Part shown: one piece after another, positions 1 to 6,837 of the stretch
Numbering within the stretch: position 1 is the stretch's first letter
Layout of the letters: each line of letters opens with the position of its first letter
NCBI GenBank assembly: GCA_026785795.1
Contig: JAJAZJ010000254.1
Span: 1 to 14,736 of the forward strand
Reading direction: 5' to 3'
Length of the DNA stretch: 14,736 bases
Source: Pseudoxanthomonas sp.
Lineage (GTDB): Bacteria; Pseudomonadota; Gammaproteobacteria; Xanthomonadales; Xanthomonadaceae
The notes under the pieces: model-generated
What the model saw: only the letters and a program-made list of their open reading frames with translations
What the model was told of the DNA's origin: nothing
Database searches by the model: none
Position numbers and translations under genes: made by a program

Positions 1-3
1 ATA

Positions 4-58
4 GGGAATAGGGAATAGGGAATAGGGAATAGGGAATAGGGAATGGGGAATGGGAAAT
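4..58. repeat. GGGAATA heptamer tandem array (left arm)
   Basis: Five perfect GGGAATA units start at positions 4, 11, 18, 25 and 32. Two GGGAATG variants follow at 39 and 46, then a degenerate GGGAAAT. The array probably extends beyond the left window edge, since the window opens with ATA in phase. It lies downstream of the minus-strand pheA stop. Similar 7-bp arrays are common between genes in Xanthomonadaceae; that is from general knowledge, not a search. Confidence 0.9.
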
Positions 59-110
59 CCGAAGTGCGTGGAACAGCCATTCAATTGGGATCATCGTGCC
101 ATGCTTATAC

Positions 111-138
111 GATTCCCGATTCCCGATTCCCGATTCCC
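111..138. repeat. GATTCCC heptamer tandem array (right arm, inverted)
   Basis: Four perfect copies of GATTCCC lie 12 bp beyond the pheA stop codon. Read on the other strand they are GGGAATC, so this array is inverted relative to the one at 4-58. In the pheA transcript the two arrays could pair (GGGAAT with ATTCCC) across a spacer of about 52 nt, giving a large slippery stem-loop. Confidence 0.9.
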
Positions 139-150
139 CATTACCGAACT

Positions 151-1314
151 TCAAGGCACCGCCACCGGATACGAGCCCAGCAGCTTGATCTGGGCTGTGT
201 GCGCTTTCAGCTCGCCCAGCGCTTTTTTCATCGCTTCGTCCTCCACGTGGCCAGCGAGGTCGATGAAGAAGCCGTACTCCCACTTGCCATGGTGCGAGGG
301 ACGCGATTCGATCCGGTTCATGCTGATGCCGTTGCGGGCGAACGGGCTGAGCACGTCGAACAGGGCGCCTGGCTTGTCGTGGATGAACACCAGCACCGAG
401 GTCCGGTCATGCCCGGAACTCGGGAAGATGCTGCGCCCGATCACCAGGAAGCGCGTGGTGTTGTCGGCCTCGTCCTGGATCGGGCTCATCACCACCTTCT
501 TCAGGCCGTAGACGTGCCCCGCACTCTCGCCGCCGATGCTGGCTGCGTCATCGGCGCTGCGGGCGCGGCGGGCGCCCTCGGCGTTGCTGGAGACGGGGAT
601 TTTCTCGACATTGGGCAGGTTGGCGCGCAGCCACACCGAAGTCTGGGCGAACGACTGCGGGTGCGAATAGATCCGCTCGATGTCCTCGATACGCCCGCTG
701 CGCGACAGCAGGTACTGGTGCACGCGCAGCTCCACCTCGCCGCAGATCTTGAGGTTGGAGGTCAGGAACATGTCCAGGGTGACCTGGATGGTGCCCTGCC
801 CCGAGTTCTCCACCGGCACTACGCCGAAATCGGCGCTGCCGCTTTCCACCTCCTGGAACACTTCCTCGATGCTGGCCAGCGGCAATCCGTGTGCGGAGCG
901 GCCGAAATGCTTCATCACCGCCTGCTGGCTGAAGGTGCCCTCCGGCCCGAGGAAGCCAACCTTCAGGGGCTCCTGCTGGGCCAGGCACGCCGACATGATT
1001 TCGCGGAATACATGGACCAGCAGCTCATCGCTCAGCGGGCCCTGGTTGCGATCCACCACCATGCGCAGCACCTGCGCCTCGCGCTCGGGGCGGTAATAGT
1101 CCACCGCGGCGGCTAGCCGGCCCTTGGCCTTGCCCACCTGCAGGGCGTAGGCCGCGCGGTCGGCGATCAGCGACTGGATCTGGCGGTCAATGCCGTCGAT
1201 ATGGGCACGCACGTCTGCAAGCACCGGCGCTGGCTTGGCAACGGCCTTGCGCGCTGACTTCGGCGCGGCCGGCTTCGGGATTTTGCTGGTGATCTTTTTG
1301 GGCTTGGAGGCCAT
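151..1314 (-). CDS. pheA: Bifunctional chorismate mutase / prephenate dehydratase (P-protein)
   Basis: The product converts chorismate to prephenate and then to phenylpyruvate, the committed steps of phenylalanine synthesis, in the cytoplasm. The 387-residue protein has an AroQ-type chorismate mutase domain at about 33-115, a prephenate dehydratase domain at about 117-293 (GPEGTFSQ at 123, NTTRF at 285) and an ACT regulatory domain at about 305-382. The ACT domain carries the ESRP motif (336-339) typical of phenylalanine feedback control. I chose the ATG at 1314 because the frame upstream of it overlaps the end of serC and looks non-coding. A ribosome site there is weak. An odd point is the N-terminal extension of about 30 residues rich in Lys, Ala and Pro. 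The gene follows serC by 50 bp on the same strand, so co-transcription is likely. Family assignment is very secure. Confidence 0.96.
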   Translation of the reverse strand: MASKPKKITSKIPKPAAPKSARKAVAKPAPVLADVRAHIDGIDRQIQSLIADRAAYALQVGKAKGRLAAAVDYYRPEREAQVLRMVVDRNQGPLSDELLVHVFREIMSACLAQQEPLKVGFLGPEGTFSQQAVMKHFGRSAHGLPLASIEEVFQEVESGSADFGVVPVENSGQGTIQVTLDMFLTSNLKICGEVELRVHQYLLSRSGRIEDIERIYSHPQSFAQTSVWLRANLPNVEKIPVSSNAEGARRARSADDAASIGGESAGHVYGLKKVVMSPIQDEADNTTRFLVIGRSIFPSSGHDRTSVLVFIHDKPGALFDVLSPFARNGISMNRIESRPSHHGKWEYGFFIDLAGHVEDEAMKKALGELKAHTAQIKLLGSYPVAVP

Positions 1315-1364
1315 GGGTCTTGTTCCCGATATGAAGCTTGTTGGCAGACGGCTGGCGCGTGTCG

Positions 1365-2447
1365 TCAACCGTGACGGCGCTGGAAATCGCCCATGAACTG
1401 AACCAATGCCTGCGCACCCTGCACCGGCATGGCGTTGTACAGCGAGGCGCGCAGGCCACCGAGCGCCTTGTGGCCTTTCAGCGCCAGCAGCCCTGCCGCC
1501 CCGGACTCTGCCACGAAACGTTCCGTGAGCGCCTGGTCCGGCAGGAAGAACGGTATGTTCATGCGCGAGCGCACCGAGGTTTCCACCGGGTTGCGGTAGA
1601 AGCCGCCAGAACCGTCGATGGCTGCGTATACCAGCGCGGACTTGGCGGCGTTGCGACGGGCGAATTCCTCCACCCCGCCCTCGGCCAGCATCCACTGGAA
1701 CACCAGGCCGGCCAGGTACCAGTTCCAGGTGGGCGGGGTGTTGAGCATGGAGTCGCGCGCCGCATGCGAGCGGTAGTCGAAGATATCGGCACGCGGCTGG
1801 CCCGCGCGGTCAAGCAGGTCGCGGCGGATGATAACCACCGCCACGCCCACCGGGCCAAGATTCTTCTGTGCACCGGCGTAGATCACGCCGTAGCGCGATA
1901 CATCAATCGGCTCGGAAGCGATGCTGGAGCTGAAGTCGGCGAACAGCGGCACCCCGCCAACGTCAGGCACGTCGCGGAATTCCACGCCCTGGATGGTTTC
2001 ATTGGCGGTGATGTGCACGTAGGCCGCCTCGGGCGACAGCTGCCAGGCATCGCGAGCGGGAATAGCGCGGTACTCGGGACCACCATCGGCGGCCACATGC
2101 ACCTTGGCGTGGAGCGCAACCTGCTTGATCGCGGTCCTGCCCCAGTGCCCGGTGACCACGTAATCCACGACCTGCTCTGGCGCGGCAAAATTCAGCGGCA
2201 GCAGTGCCTGCTGGGTGGTGGCGCCACCGGACAGGAACAGCACCGCGTAGTTGTCGGGTATGCCAACCAGACGACGCAGGTCGGCCTCGGCCCGCGCGGC
2301 GACTTCAATAAACTCGGCGCTGCGGTGGCTGATTTCCACGATGGACGCGCCGACGCCGTTCCAGTCAAGCATCTCGGCCTGGGCCTGGCGCAGCACGGAT
2401 TCTGGCAGGGTGGCGGGTCCGGCACTGAAATTGAAAACGCGGCTCAT
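1365..2447 (-). CDS. serC: Phosphoserine aminotransferase
   Basis: SerC is a PLP-dependent class V aminotransferase that converts 3-phosphohydroxypyruvate plus glutamate to O-phosphoserine in serine synthesis; in many bacteria it also acts in pyridoxal phosphate synthesis. The 360-residue length matches the family. It starts with the typical N-terminal motif [11 protein letters not shown]. The PLP-binding lysine is K195 in the context [10 protein letters not shown], and the phosphate-binding region GGATTQ is at 74-79. The ATG at 2447 is preceded by a short AGG-containing ribosome site (GCAGGTATCCC). It is the first gene of the likely serC-pheA pair, an arrangement known from Xanthomonadaceae and other Proteobacteria. 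The identification is very secure. Confidence 0.97.
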   Translation of the reverse strand: MSRVFNFSAGPATLPESVLRQAQAEMLDWNGVGASIVEISHRSAEFIEVAARAEADLRRLVGIPDNYAVLFLSGGATTQQALLPLNFAAPEQVVDYVVTGHWGRTAIKQVALHAKVHVAADGGPEYRAIPARDAWQLSPEAAYVHITANETIQGVEFRDVPDVGGVPLFADFSSSIASEPIDVSRYGVIYAGAQKNLGPVGVAVVIIRRDLLDRAGQPRADIFDYRSHAARDSMLNTPPTWNWYLAGLVFQWMLAEGGVEEFARRNAAKSALVYAAIDGSGGFYRNPVETSVRSRMNIPFFLPDQALTERFVAESGAAGLLALKGHKALGGLRASLYNAMPVQGAQALVQFMGDFQRRHG

Positions 2448-2471
2448 GGGATACCTGCAAGGCGAGCAGCT

Positions 2472-2502
2472 AGTATGCCGCAGCGCAGCAGCCTGCGGCC
2501 AA
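2472..2502 (-). promoter_or_regulatory. Possible serC-pheA promoter
   Basis: On the minus strand there is TTGGCC (2502-2497), a 19-bp spacer, then CATACT (2477-2472), each matching the sigma-70 consensus at 4 of 6 positions. It sits 25 bp before the serC start, which is the expected place. The long spacer makes it tentative. Confidence 0.3.
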
Positions 2503-2650
2503 GCGGTGCATCAGGCACCCTGGCTGATGTACGCGATCGGCGTGAAGGCGGTGCTGCATTTCTGCTGGGTGGCGAAATCCTGTCGCCGCGAGCCGCTGAT
2601 CCATGCGGCCATCCTTGCCCGGTTACTGGGCTGGCGTGGCTGGAAAGCGC

Positions 2651-3475
2651 TCAGCCGGCGCCGAACAGCAGCAGCGCGGCCAGCATCAGCGCCAGGAAGC
2701 AGGCGGCCAGCAGCAGCCAGGGCCAGCGCTTGGCAGAGGAGGCGCTTCCAGCGCGCGCAGGCCCATCGGCCCCTGCCGCCGCTCGTGCGCCCGGTCTGGC
2801 TACGGCATCGGCGGCGCATTGCAGCCACGGCACCTCCACCACGAAACGGTGCTGGGTGTCGAAGCTGACCTGATCGCCTGCGGCCAGCAGCGCATCGCGC
2901 ACTTCCTGGCCGTTGACCCGGGTACCGGTGGTGGCCTGATCCAGGCCGCGCAGCAGCACCCGGTCACCGCGCCGCTCCAGCAGCGCGTGGCGTTCGGCGA
3001 AGCCGGGCTCATCGATATGGATGGCCGCTTCCCGCGAACTGCCCACCAGGCAGGGACGGGACAGGGTGAAGCTGCGCCCGTGATGCTTGCCGCCCACGCC
3101 GCGCAGGACGATGCGCGGATCGTCGGCTGGCGCGGCCTCGGCGCGCGGCACCGCATCCATATCCTGGTGGCTGGCACGCACCAGGATTTCCACGCCATCC
3201 ACATACACCGCGTCGCCAGCGCGCAGCAGCGCCATGCGCTGGACCGGACGGCCGTTGACGTGGATGCCGCGCATGCCGCTGGCCACCTGCAGCCACAGGC
3301 CGCGCCGGTCCATGCAGAACTGGACCAGCAGCGCGCCCTGCGCGGCGTCGCCCAGCCCGATCATGCCGTTGGTTTCGCGCACCACGCGATGTACACCGTG
3401 GTGCAGCGGCCGGTCGGGCAGCTGCAGGCTGTCAAAATGGAGTCTCAGGTTTTCCACGCCGCCGGAGCCTAGCAT
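2651..3475 (-). CDS. FHA-domain-like protein with C-terminal membrane anchor
   Basis: The product is a 274-residue protein with two FHA-like beta segments. One is at about 10-100 (VNGRPV at 73, then LRAGDAVYVDGVEI). A better one is at about 120-215, with LVGSS at 143, RH at 162-163, GTRVNG at 184-189 and GDQVSF at 200-205. FHA domains normally bind phosphothreonine peptides. The second domain keeps the H and NG positions but the usual GR of the first loop is replaced by GS. An Ala/Gly/Arg-rich linker (about 222-248) leads to a hydrophobic helix at 251-272 ending at the C terminus, so the protein is predicted to be tail-anchored with the FHA domains in the cytoplasm. The start is taken as ATG 3475; a GTG six codons later is also possible. 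It is divergent from the PHA-system gene at 3545. Partner and role are unknown. Confidence 0.8.
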   Translation of the reverse strand: MLGSGGVENLRLHFDSLQLPDRPLHHGVHRVVRETNGMIGLGDAAQGALLVQFCMDRRGLWLQVASGMRGIHVNGRPVQRMALLRAGDAVYVDGVEILVRASHQDMDAVPRAEAAPADDPRIVLRGVGGKHHGRSFTLSRPCLVGSSREAAIHIDEPGFAERHALLERRGDRVLLRGLDQATTGTRVNGQEVRDALLAAGDQVSFDTQHRFVVEVPWLQCAADAVARPGARAAAGADGPARAGSASSAKRWPWLLLAACFLALMLAALLLFGAG

Positions 3476-3544
3476 GCCGCGCTGCGGCTTGGACTCGGAC
3501 GCCAGCTTGCGCACAATGACGCACTCTGGAAGGATTATCCCTGC

Positions 3545-3820
3545 ATGCCCAGCATCGATATCGAGCACGCGCACGGCAAGACCCCGGCCCAGGCGCGCAA
3601 GGCCGTGGAAAGCATGGCCAGAAAACTGGCCGACCGTTTTGACTTCGACTACGCGTGGGAGGGCGATACGCTGAATTTCGTGCGCTCGGGGGTGGATGGA
3701 AAGATCCACATGTCGCCGAAGAAACTGCACATCACCGCACAGCTCGGCTTCATGCTGTCGATGTTCAAGGACCCGATTGAATCCGAGATCCGGCGCGTCC
3801 TGAGCGAGAAGTTCGACTAG
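3545..3820 (+). CDS. Polyhydroxyalkanoic acid system family protein
   Basis: This 91-residue protein matches my recollection of the small 'polyhydroxyalkanoic acid system' family (TIGR02610/PF09650 type). That family occurs near PHA synthesis or granule genes and has no proven activity. Visible traits are an N-terminal segment with AQARKAVESMARKLADRF, an alternating-hydrophobic core around YAWEGDTLNFVRSG and HMSPKKLHITAQLGFML, and a C-terminal amphipathic helix ending in LSEKFD. There is no signal peptide or membrane helix. The ATG at 3545 has a good ribosome site, GGAAGGA at 3528-3534, 10 nt upstream. The phasin gene 2.2 kb away supports a PHA-linked role. The 69-bp gap to the FHA gene must hold both promoters, but no convincing one was found. 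Confidence 0.85.
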   Translation: MPSIDIEHAHGKTPAQARKAVESMARKLADRFDFDYAWEGDTLNFVRSGVDGKIHMSPKKLHITAQLGFMLSMFKDPIESEIRRVLSEKFD

Positions 3821-3830
3821 CCATCCGCCC

Positions 3831-3843
3831 GCCTGGGCCAGGC
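3831..3843. terminator. Short hairpin between convergent genes
   Basis: GCCTGGGCCAGGC forms a 5-bp stem with a 3-nt loop in the 36-bp gap between convergent stop codons. No U-run follows on either strand, so it is at best a weak or Rho-assisted terminator. Confidence 0.25.
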
Positions 3844-3856
3844 ATCGAGCGTGCCG

Positions 3857-4570
3857 CTAGCGGAACGGATCCGGATCACCGGCGAACAGGCGCTCGGCCA
3901 CCTGCCGTTCCGAGGCGTCGATATCAGCCACGAACGCCCTGCCGTCGCCCATGGCCGAGAACGCGGTGAAACCACGCTCCAGGAACCCCTGCAGCTCGCC
4001 CAGGCCGCTGGCCCTGGCCGGCCCGCGCGAGAGCCGCAGCAGTATTGCCACGCCGGGGGTCTTGACTGCCCTGGCCAAACCTATGCCGACCCCCGTGATC
4101 AGGTCGATCTGGTGGCCGCGCAGGCGCGCATGGCCGACCTCGCGGTAGGCTTTGGCGTAGAGCGCGGCATCCAGGCGTTTGCGGGTCGGCGCGATGCGCT
4201 GCAGGGTTTCGGCCATGCGCAGGTCCAGTGCATGGGTCAGCGCGCCCAGCTCGATGCCGTCCGCCACCGTCCCCAGCACCGCCGTTGGCAGCAGGCGCTG
4301 CATCATGGGCAGCACCTTGGCCACGCTTGCATCGCGGCCGCTGAAGTCGCGGTCGCCGTAGAGGTCGGTGACGAAAAACCGCGCGGCCGCACGCCGCTGC
4401 GGGTCATACAGGAAGTGTTCGAAGCTGGACTCCAGCCGCTGCGCCTGCCAGTGGCGCAGGATCGGCAGCCAGCCCAGACGGTTGCGCGGGTCGCGGCCGG
4501 CGTCATGCAGCGCCTGATGGCAGGCCAGGCGACGTCCAAGCCGGTCGATGAGGGGATTGGCGCGCGCCAT
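3857..4570 (-). CDS. FFLEELY-motif protein
   Basis: The 237-residue protein resembles the 'FFLEELY motif' family seen in Xanthomonadaceae and relatives, whose function is unknown. The namesake motif appears here as FFVTDLYG at 65-72, followed by DRDFSGRD. It is mainly alpha-helical, with no signal peptide, membrane helix or known catalytic motif. The N-terminal half holds RLESSFEHFLYD before the motif. A region around 170-210 (GHQIDLITGVGIGLARAVK) has a hydrophobic, glycine-containing helix. The start is taken as ATG 4570; ATG 4579, three codons earlier, is equally possible. The gene is divergent from the patatin-like gene (127 bp between starts) and convergent with the PHA-system gene. Family naming rests on memory of the motif, so it is reasonably but not fully sure. 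Confidence 0.8.
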   Translation of the reverse strand: MARANPLIDRLGRRLACHQALHDAGRDPRNRLGWLPILRHWQAQRLESSFEHFLYDPQRRAAARFFVTDLYGDRDFSGRDASVAKVLPMMQRLLPTAVLGTVADGIELGALTHALDLRMAETLQRIAPTRKRLDAALYAKAYREVGHARLRGHQIDLITGVGIGLARAVKTPGVAILLRLSRGPARASGLGELQGFLERGFTAFSAMGDGRAFVADIDASERQVAERLFAGDPDPFR

Positions 4571-4639
4571 GCCGCGCATGATCGGCGGCAGCGCAGGGCC
4601 GCGCAAGCATCTGCTGCCGCCTAGAGGCCCGAATCCTGC

Positions 4640-4669
4640 TTCCAGGCGCGTGCCCGGGTGGGCTACACT
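4640..4669 (+). promoter_or_regulatory. Likely promoter of the patatin-like gene
   Basis: TTCCAG (4640-4645), an 18-bp spacer and TACACT (4664-4669) lie ahead of the ATG at 4698, implying a leader of about 22 nt. The -10 match is fair (4 of 6) and its position suits the gene. Confidence 0.4.
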
Positions 4670-4697
4670 CGGCCCGTTTTCTGCAGCCGGACCGTGC

Positions 4698-5963
4698 ATG
4701 CTTTCCTTCCACAGCGCCAAGAAACGCGGCTCGGGCGGCCGCATCGGCCTGGCTATCGCCGGTGGCGGACCCATCGGCGGCATGTACGAACTGGGTGCAC
4801 TGCGCGCCATGGACGAGGCGATGGATGGCCTGGACCTGACCCGCATGGATTGCTATGTGGGGGTCAGCTCGGGGGCGTTCCTCGCCGCCGGCCTGGCCAA
4901 CCGGATGAGCACCGCGGAGATCTGCCGCATCTTCATCACCGAAACCAGCGACGATGCCCGATTCCGCCCCGAAATCTTCCTCAAGCCCAACGTAGGTGAA
5001 TACCTGCGCCGCGCCGCCACCCTGCCCGGCCTGTATGCGGACTGGGCGCGCCAGCTGATGCTGAACCCGGGCAAGGCCACGCGCCTGTCGAACCTGATAC
5101 TGCGCTTCGGTGGATTGGTTCCCACCGGCCTGTTCGACAGCGCCGGGGTCGAGACCTTCCTGCGCGATGTGTTTACCCGCCGCGGCCGCAGCAACGACTT
5201 CCGGACCCTGGACGCCGACCTGTTCGTGGTCGCCGTGGACCTGGACACCGGCGAAGCCGTGCGCTTTGGCGAAAAAGGTTGGGACGGCGTGCCGATCTCG
5301 CAGGCGGTGCAGGCCAGCTCGGCGCTGCCGGGGCTGTATTCCCCCGTGCAAATCAACGGCCGCCACTTCCTTGACGGTGCCCTGCGCCGGACCATGCACG
5401 CGTCTACCGTGCTCGAACGCGGCATCGACCTGATGATCGGCATCAATCCGCTGGTGCCCTTCGACGCCAGCCATGCGGCGCCGCAGGCAGGAGAGCGAGA
5501 GCGCCGTGGGCTGGCCAGTGGTGGGCTGCCCGCCGTGCTTTCGCAGACCCTGCGCACCCTGCTGCAGTCGCGCATGCAGATCGGCATGGAGAAGTACCCT
5601 CACCGGTTCCCCAATATCGACCAGTTGGTGTTCGAGCCCAATGCTGAGGACAGCGAACTGTTTTTCACCAATCTGTTCAGCTTCTCCGCACGCCGCCGGG
5701 TGTGCGAGCTGGCCTACCGGAATACCCTGGATGACCTGCGCAAGCGCGCCGACGTGCTGCGCCCGGCGCTGGCGGCACATGGCATCGTGCTGCGCCAGGA
5801 AATCATCAGCGACCGCAAGCGCACCCTGCTGGATGGGCTGGACGTTGCTCCGCGCATGACCGAAACCACCGCACGCCTGCGCCGCGCGCTGGATGACGTG
5901 GACCAGGTCGTGGCCACGCGCCGGGCGCGCGGCGCTACCCGCGGCCAACGCTCCCCCGCCTGA
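4698..5963 (+). CDS. Patatin-like phospholipase family protein
   Basis: The product is a predicted lipid acyl hydrolase of the patatin family, which uses a Ser-Asp dyad. The oxyanion-hole glycine motif AGGGPIGG is at 21-28. The nucleophile elbow G-V-S-S-G is at 55-59, with Ser57 as nucleophile. The DGA motif is at 226-228, with Asp226 as the second dyad residue. All three are in the expected order. The protein is 421 residues long, with a C-terminal half of about 170 residues outside the catalytic core. No signal peptide or clear membrane helix is seen, so it is probably cytoplasmic or peripherally membrane-bound. I chose ATG 4698 because the frame upstream overlaps the divergent gene and the catalytic fold begins soon after. 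The phasin gene lies 96 bp downstream on the same strand. PHA depolymerases and phospholipases both occur in patatin-like families, so the substrate is open. Confidence 0.92.
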   Translation: MLSFHSAKKRGSGGRIGLAIAGGGPIGGMYELGALRAMDEAMDGLDLTRMDCYVGVSSGAFLAAGLANRMSTAEICRIFITETSDDARFRPEIFLKPNVGEYLRRAATLPGLYADWARQLMLNPGKATRLSNLILRFGGLVPTGLFDSAGVETFLRDVFTRRGRSNDFRTLDADLFVVAVDLDTGEAVRFGEKGWDGVPISQAVQASSALPGLYSPVQINGRHFLDGALRRTMHASTVLERGIDLMIGINPLVPFDASHAAPQAGERERRGLASGGLPAVLSQTLRTLLQSRMQIGMEKYPHRFPNIDQLVFEPNAEDSELFFTNLFSFSARRRVCELAYRNTLDDLRKRADVLRPALAAHGIVLRQEIISDRKRTLLDGLDVAPRMTETTARLRRALDDVDQVVATRRARGATRGQRSPA

Positions 5964-6059
5964 GAGCACGCTCGGCCGCGCAATGGCAGCTGGTGTGAAA
6001 GCTCTAGACAAACCGTTGAGCCTTGGGTTTCCTCAATAGTCCAGGTTGCATCGGATCCC

Positions 6060-6623
6060 ATGGCCAAGCTCAAGAAAACCGCACGCAAGTCCGCCTCCAG
6101 CAAATCCCCACAATTCCAGGAACAGGCCGAGCGCCTGTCCAAGAACCTGGGAGAGTCCGCCCAGCAGGTCTGGCAGGCCGGAGTCGGAGCGTTCGGCCGC
6201 GCCCAGATCGAAGGTACGAAGCTGTTCGAGACCCTGGTGAAGGAAGGGCTGTCGCTGGAGCAGATCACGCGCAAGGCCACGGGTGGCAAGGTGGAAGCCG
6301 TGCGCGACGCGGTGGAAACCACCGTGGGCCAGGCCCGTGAGCGCGCCTCGGACACCTGGGATCGCCTGGAAAAGGTGTTTGAACAGCGGGTGCAGCGCGC
6401 CATGCGCCGCCTCGAAGTGCCCAGCCGCGAAGACCTCGGGGCCCTGGTCGCACGCGTGGATGCGCTGAACCTTGAATTGCGCAAGCTGGGCGGCAGTCCC
6501 TCGCCGCGTAAGCAGCCTGCTGCCAAGAAAGCCGCCAAGAAGGTGACCAGGAAAGCCGTCGCCAAAAAGAAGCCCGCCGCCAAGCGCGCGCCGACCCGCA
6601 AGGCCCGCAAAGCGGCTCGTTGA
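6060..6623 (+). CDS. Phasin, PhaF/PhaI-like PHA granule-associated protein
   Basis: The 187-residue protein has an amphipathic helical N-terminal region (about 15-145) of the poly(hydroxyalkanoate) granule-associated type, followed by a highly basic tail (about 148-187) of Lys/Ala/Pro repeats such as KKAAKK and AKKKPAAKR. This two-part design matches PhaF-type phasins of Pseudomonas. There the first part coats PHA granules and the histone-like tail binds DNA, helping to share granules between daughter cells. A leucine-zipper-like stretch (LGALVARVDALNLELRKL, from about 126) could mediate oligomerisation. The start is the ATG at 6060; its ribosome site is weak. It follows the patatin-like gene on the same strand, and a strong terminator (6702-6768) ends the unit. 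The assignment is good; the exact PhaF or PhaI name is not decided. Confidence 0.9.
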   Translation: MAKLKKTARKSASSKSPQFQEQAERLSKNLGESAQQVWQAGVGAFGRAQIEGTKLFETLVKEGLSLEQITRKATGGKVEAVRDAVETTVGQARERASDTWDRLEKVFEQRVQRAMRRLEVPSREDLGALVARVDALNLELRKLGGSPSPRKQPAAKKAAKKVTRKAVAKKKPAAKRAPTRKARKAAR

Positions 6624-6701
6624 GGACGCTTGCCGGGCAGTACGCACTGTCCAAAAAGATACTGTTGCAAGGCACAATAAAAACCCGTAAGTACTGTTAC
6701 C

Positions 6702-6768
6702 AGCCCGCCAGTCCACACGAAGCCCGTATGCTCCCCTCCCCTTACGACTTCGGACTGGCGGGCTTTTT
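6702..6768 (+). terminator. Strong Rho-independent terminator with a long C-rich loop
   Basis: A perfect 13-bp inverted repeat (AGCCCGCCAGTCC at 6702-6714, GGACTGGCGGGCT at 6752-6764) is followed by a T-run ending at 6768. The loop is 37 nt, which is unusually long. It can add an inner GAAG/CTTC helix (6719-6722, 6748-6751) past a bulge and then exposes a C-rich segment, CTCCCCTCCCC (6731-6741). It is oriented to end the phasin transcript, about 80 nt after its stop codon. Confidence 0.85.
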
Positions 6769-6837
6769 CATGACCATCGGCGGGATCTGTCGCGTACCAT
6801 TGCAGGCCACCCCACTGCATACCCCCGCAAGGTAAAC

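Noticed and set aside
43..1116. Long forward open frame of 357 codons antisense to pheA
   Set aside because: It overlaps the certain pheA gene, spells no known protein and starts within the heptamer repeats. Such frames are normal opposite high-GC genes.
2527..2650. Forward frame reading MYAIGVKAVLHFCWVAKS with coding-like third positions, in the serC-FHA gap
   Set aside because: It lacks a ribosome site, is short, and runs on into sequence antisense to the FHA gene. It could be a gene remnant, but I cannot support that.
1338..2873. Forward 511-codon open frame across serC
   Set aside because: It is antisense to serC and to part of the FHA gene, with low-complexity His/Arg/Gly-rich content and no domain signature.
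3534..3539. GATTAT as a -10 box for the PHA-system gene
   Set aside because: A transcript from it would start at about the ATG, past the good ribosome site, and there is no -35 at the right distance.
4503..6011. 502-codon reverse frame opposite the patatin-like gene
   Set aside because: The forward patatin motifs are unmistakable and the reverse translation is a Gln/His/Ala-rich shadow.
6620..6835. 71-codon forward frame between the phasin and the Mrr-like gene
   Set aside because: It runs through the strong terminator hairpin and matches nothing I recognise; its apparent coding is incidental.
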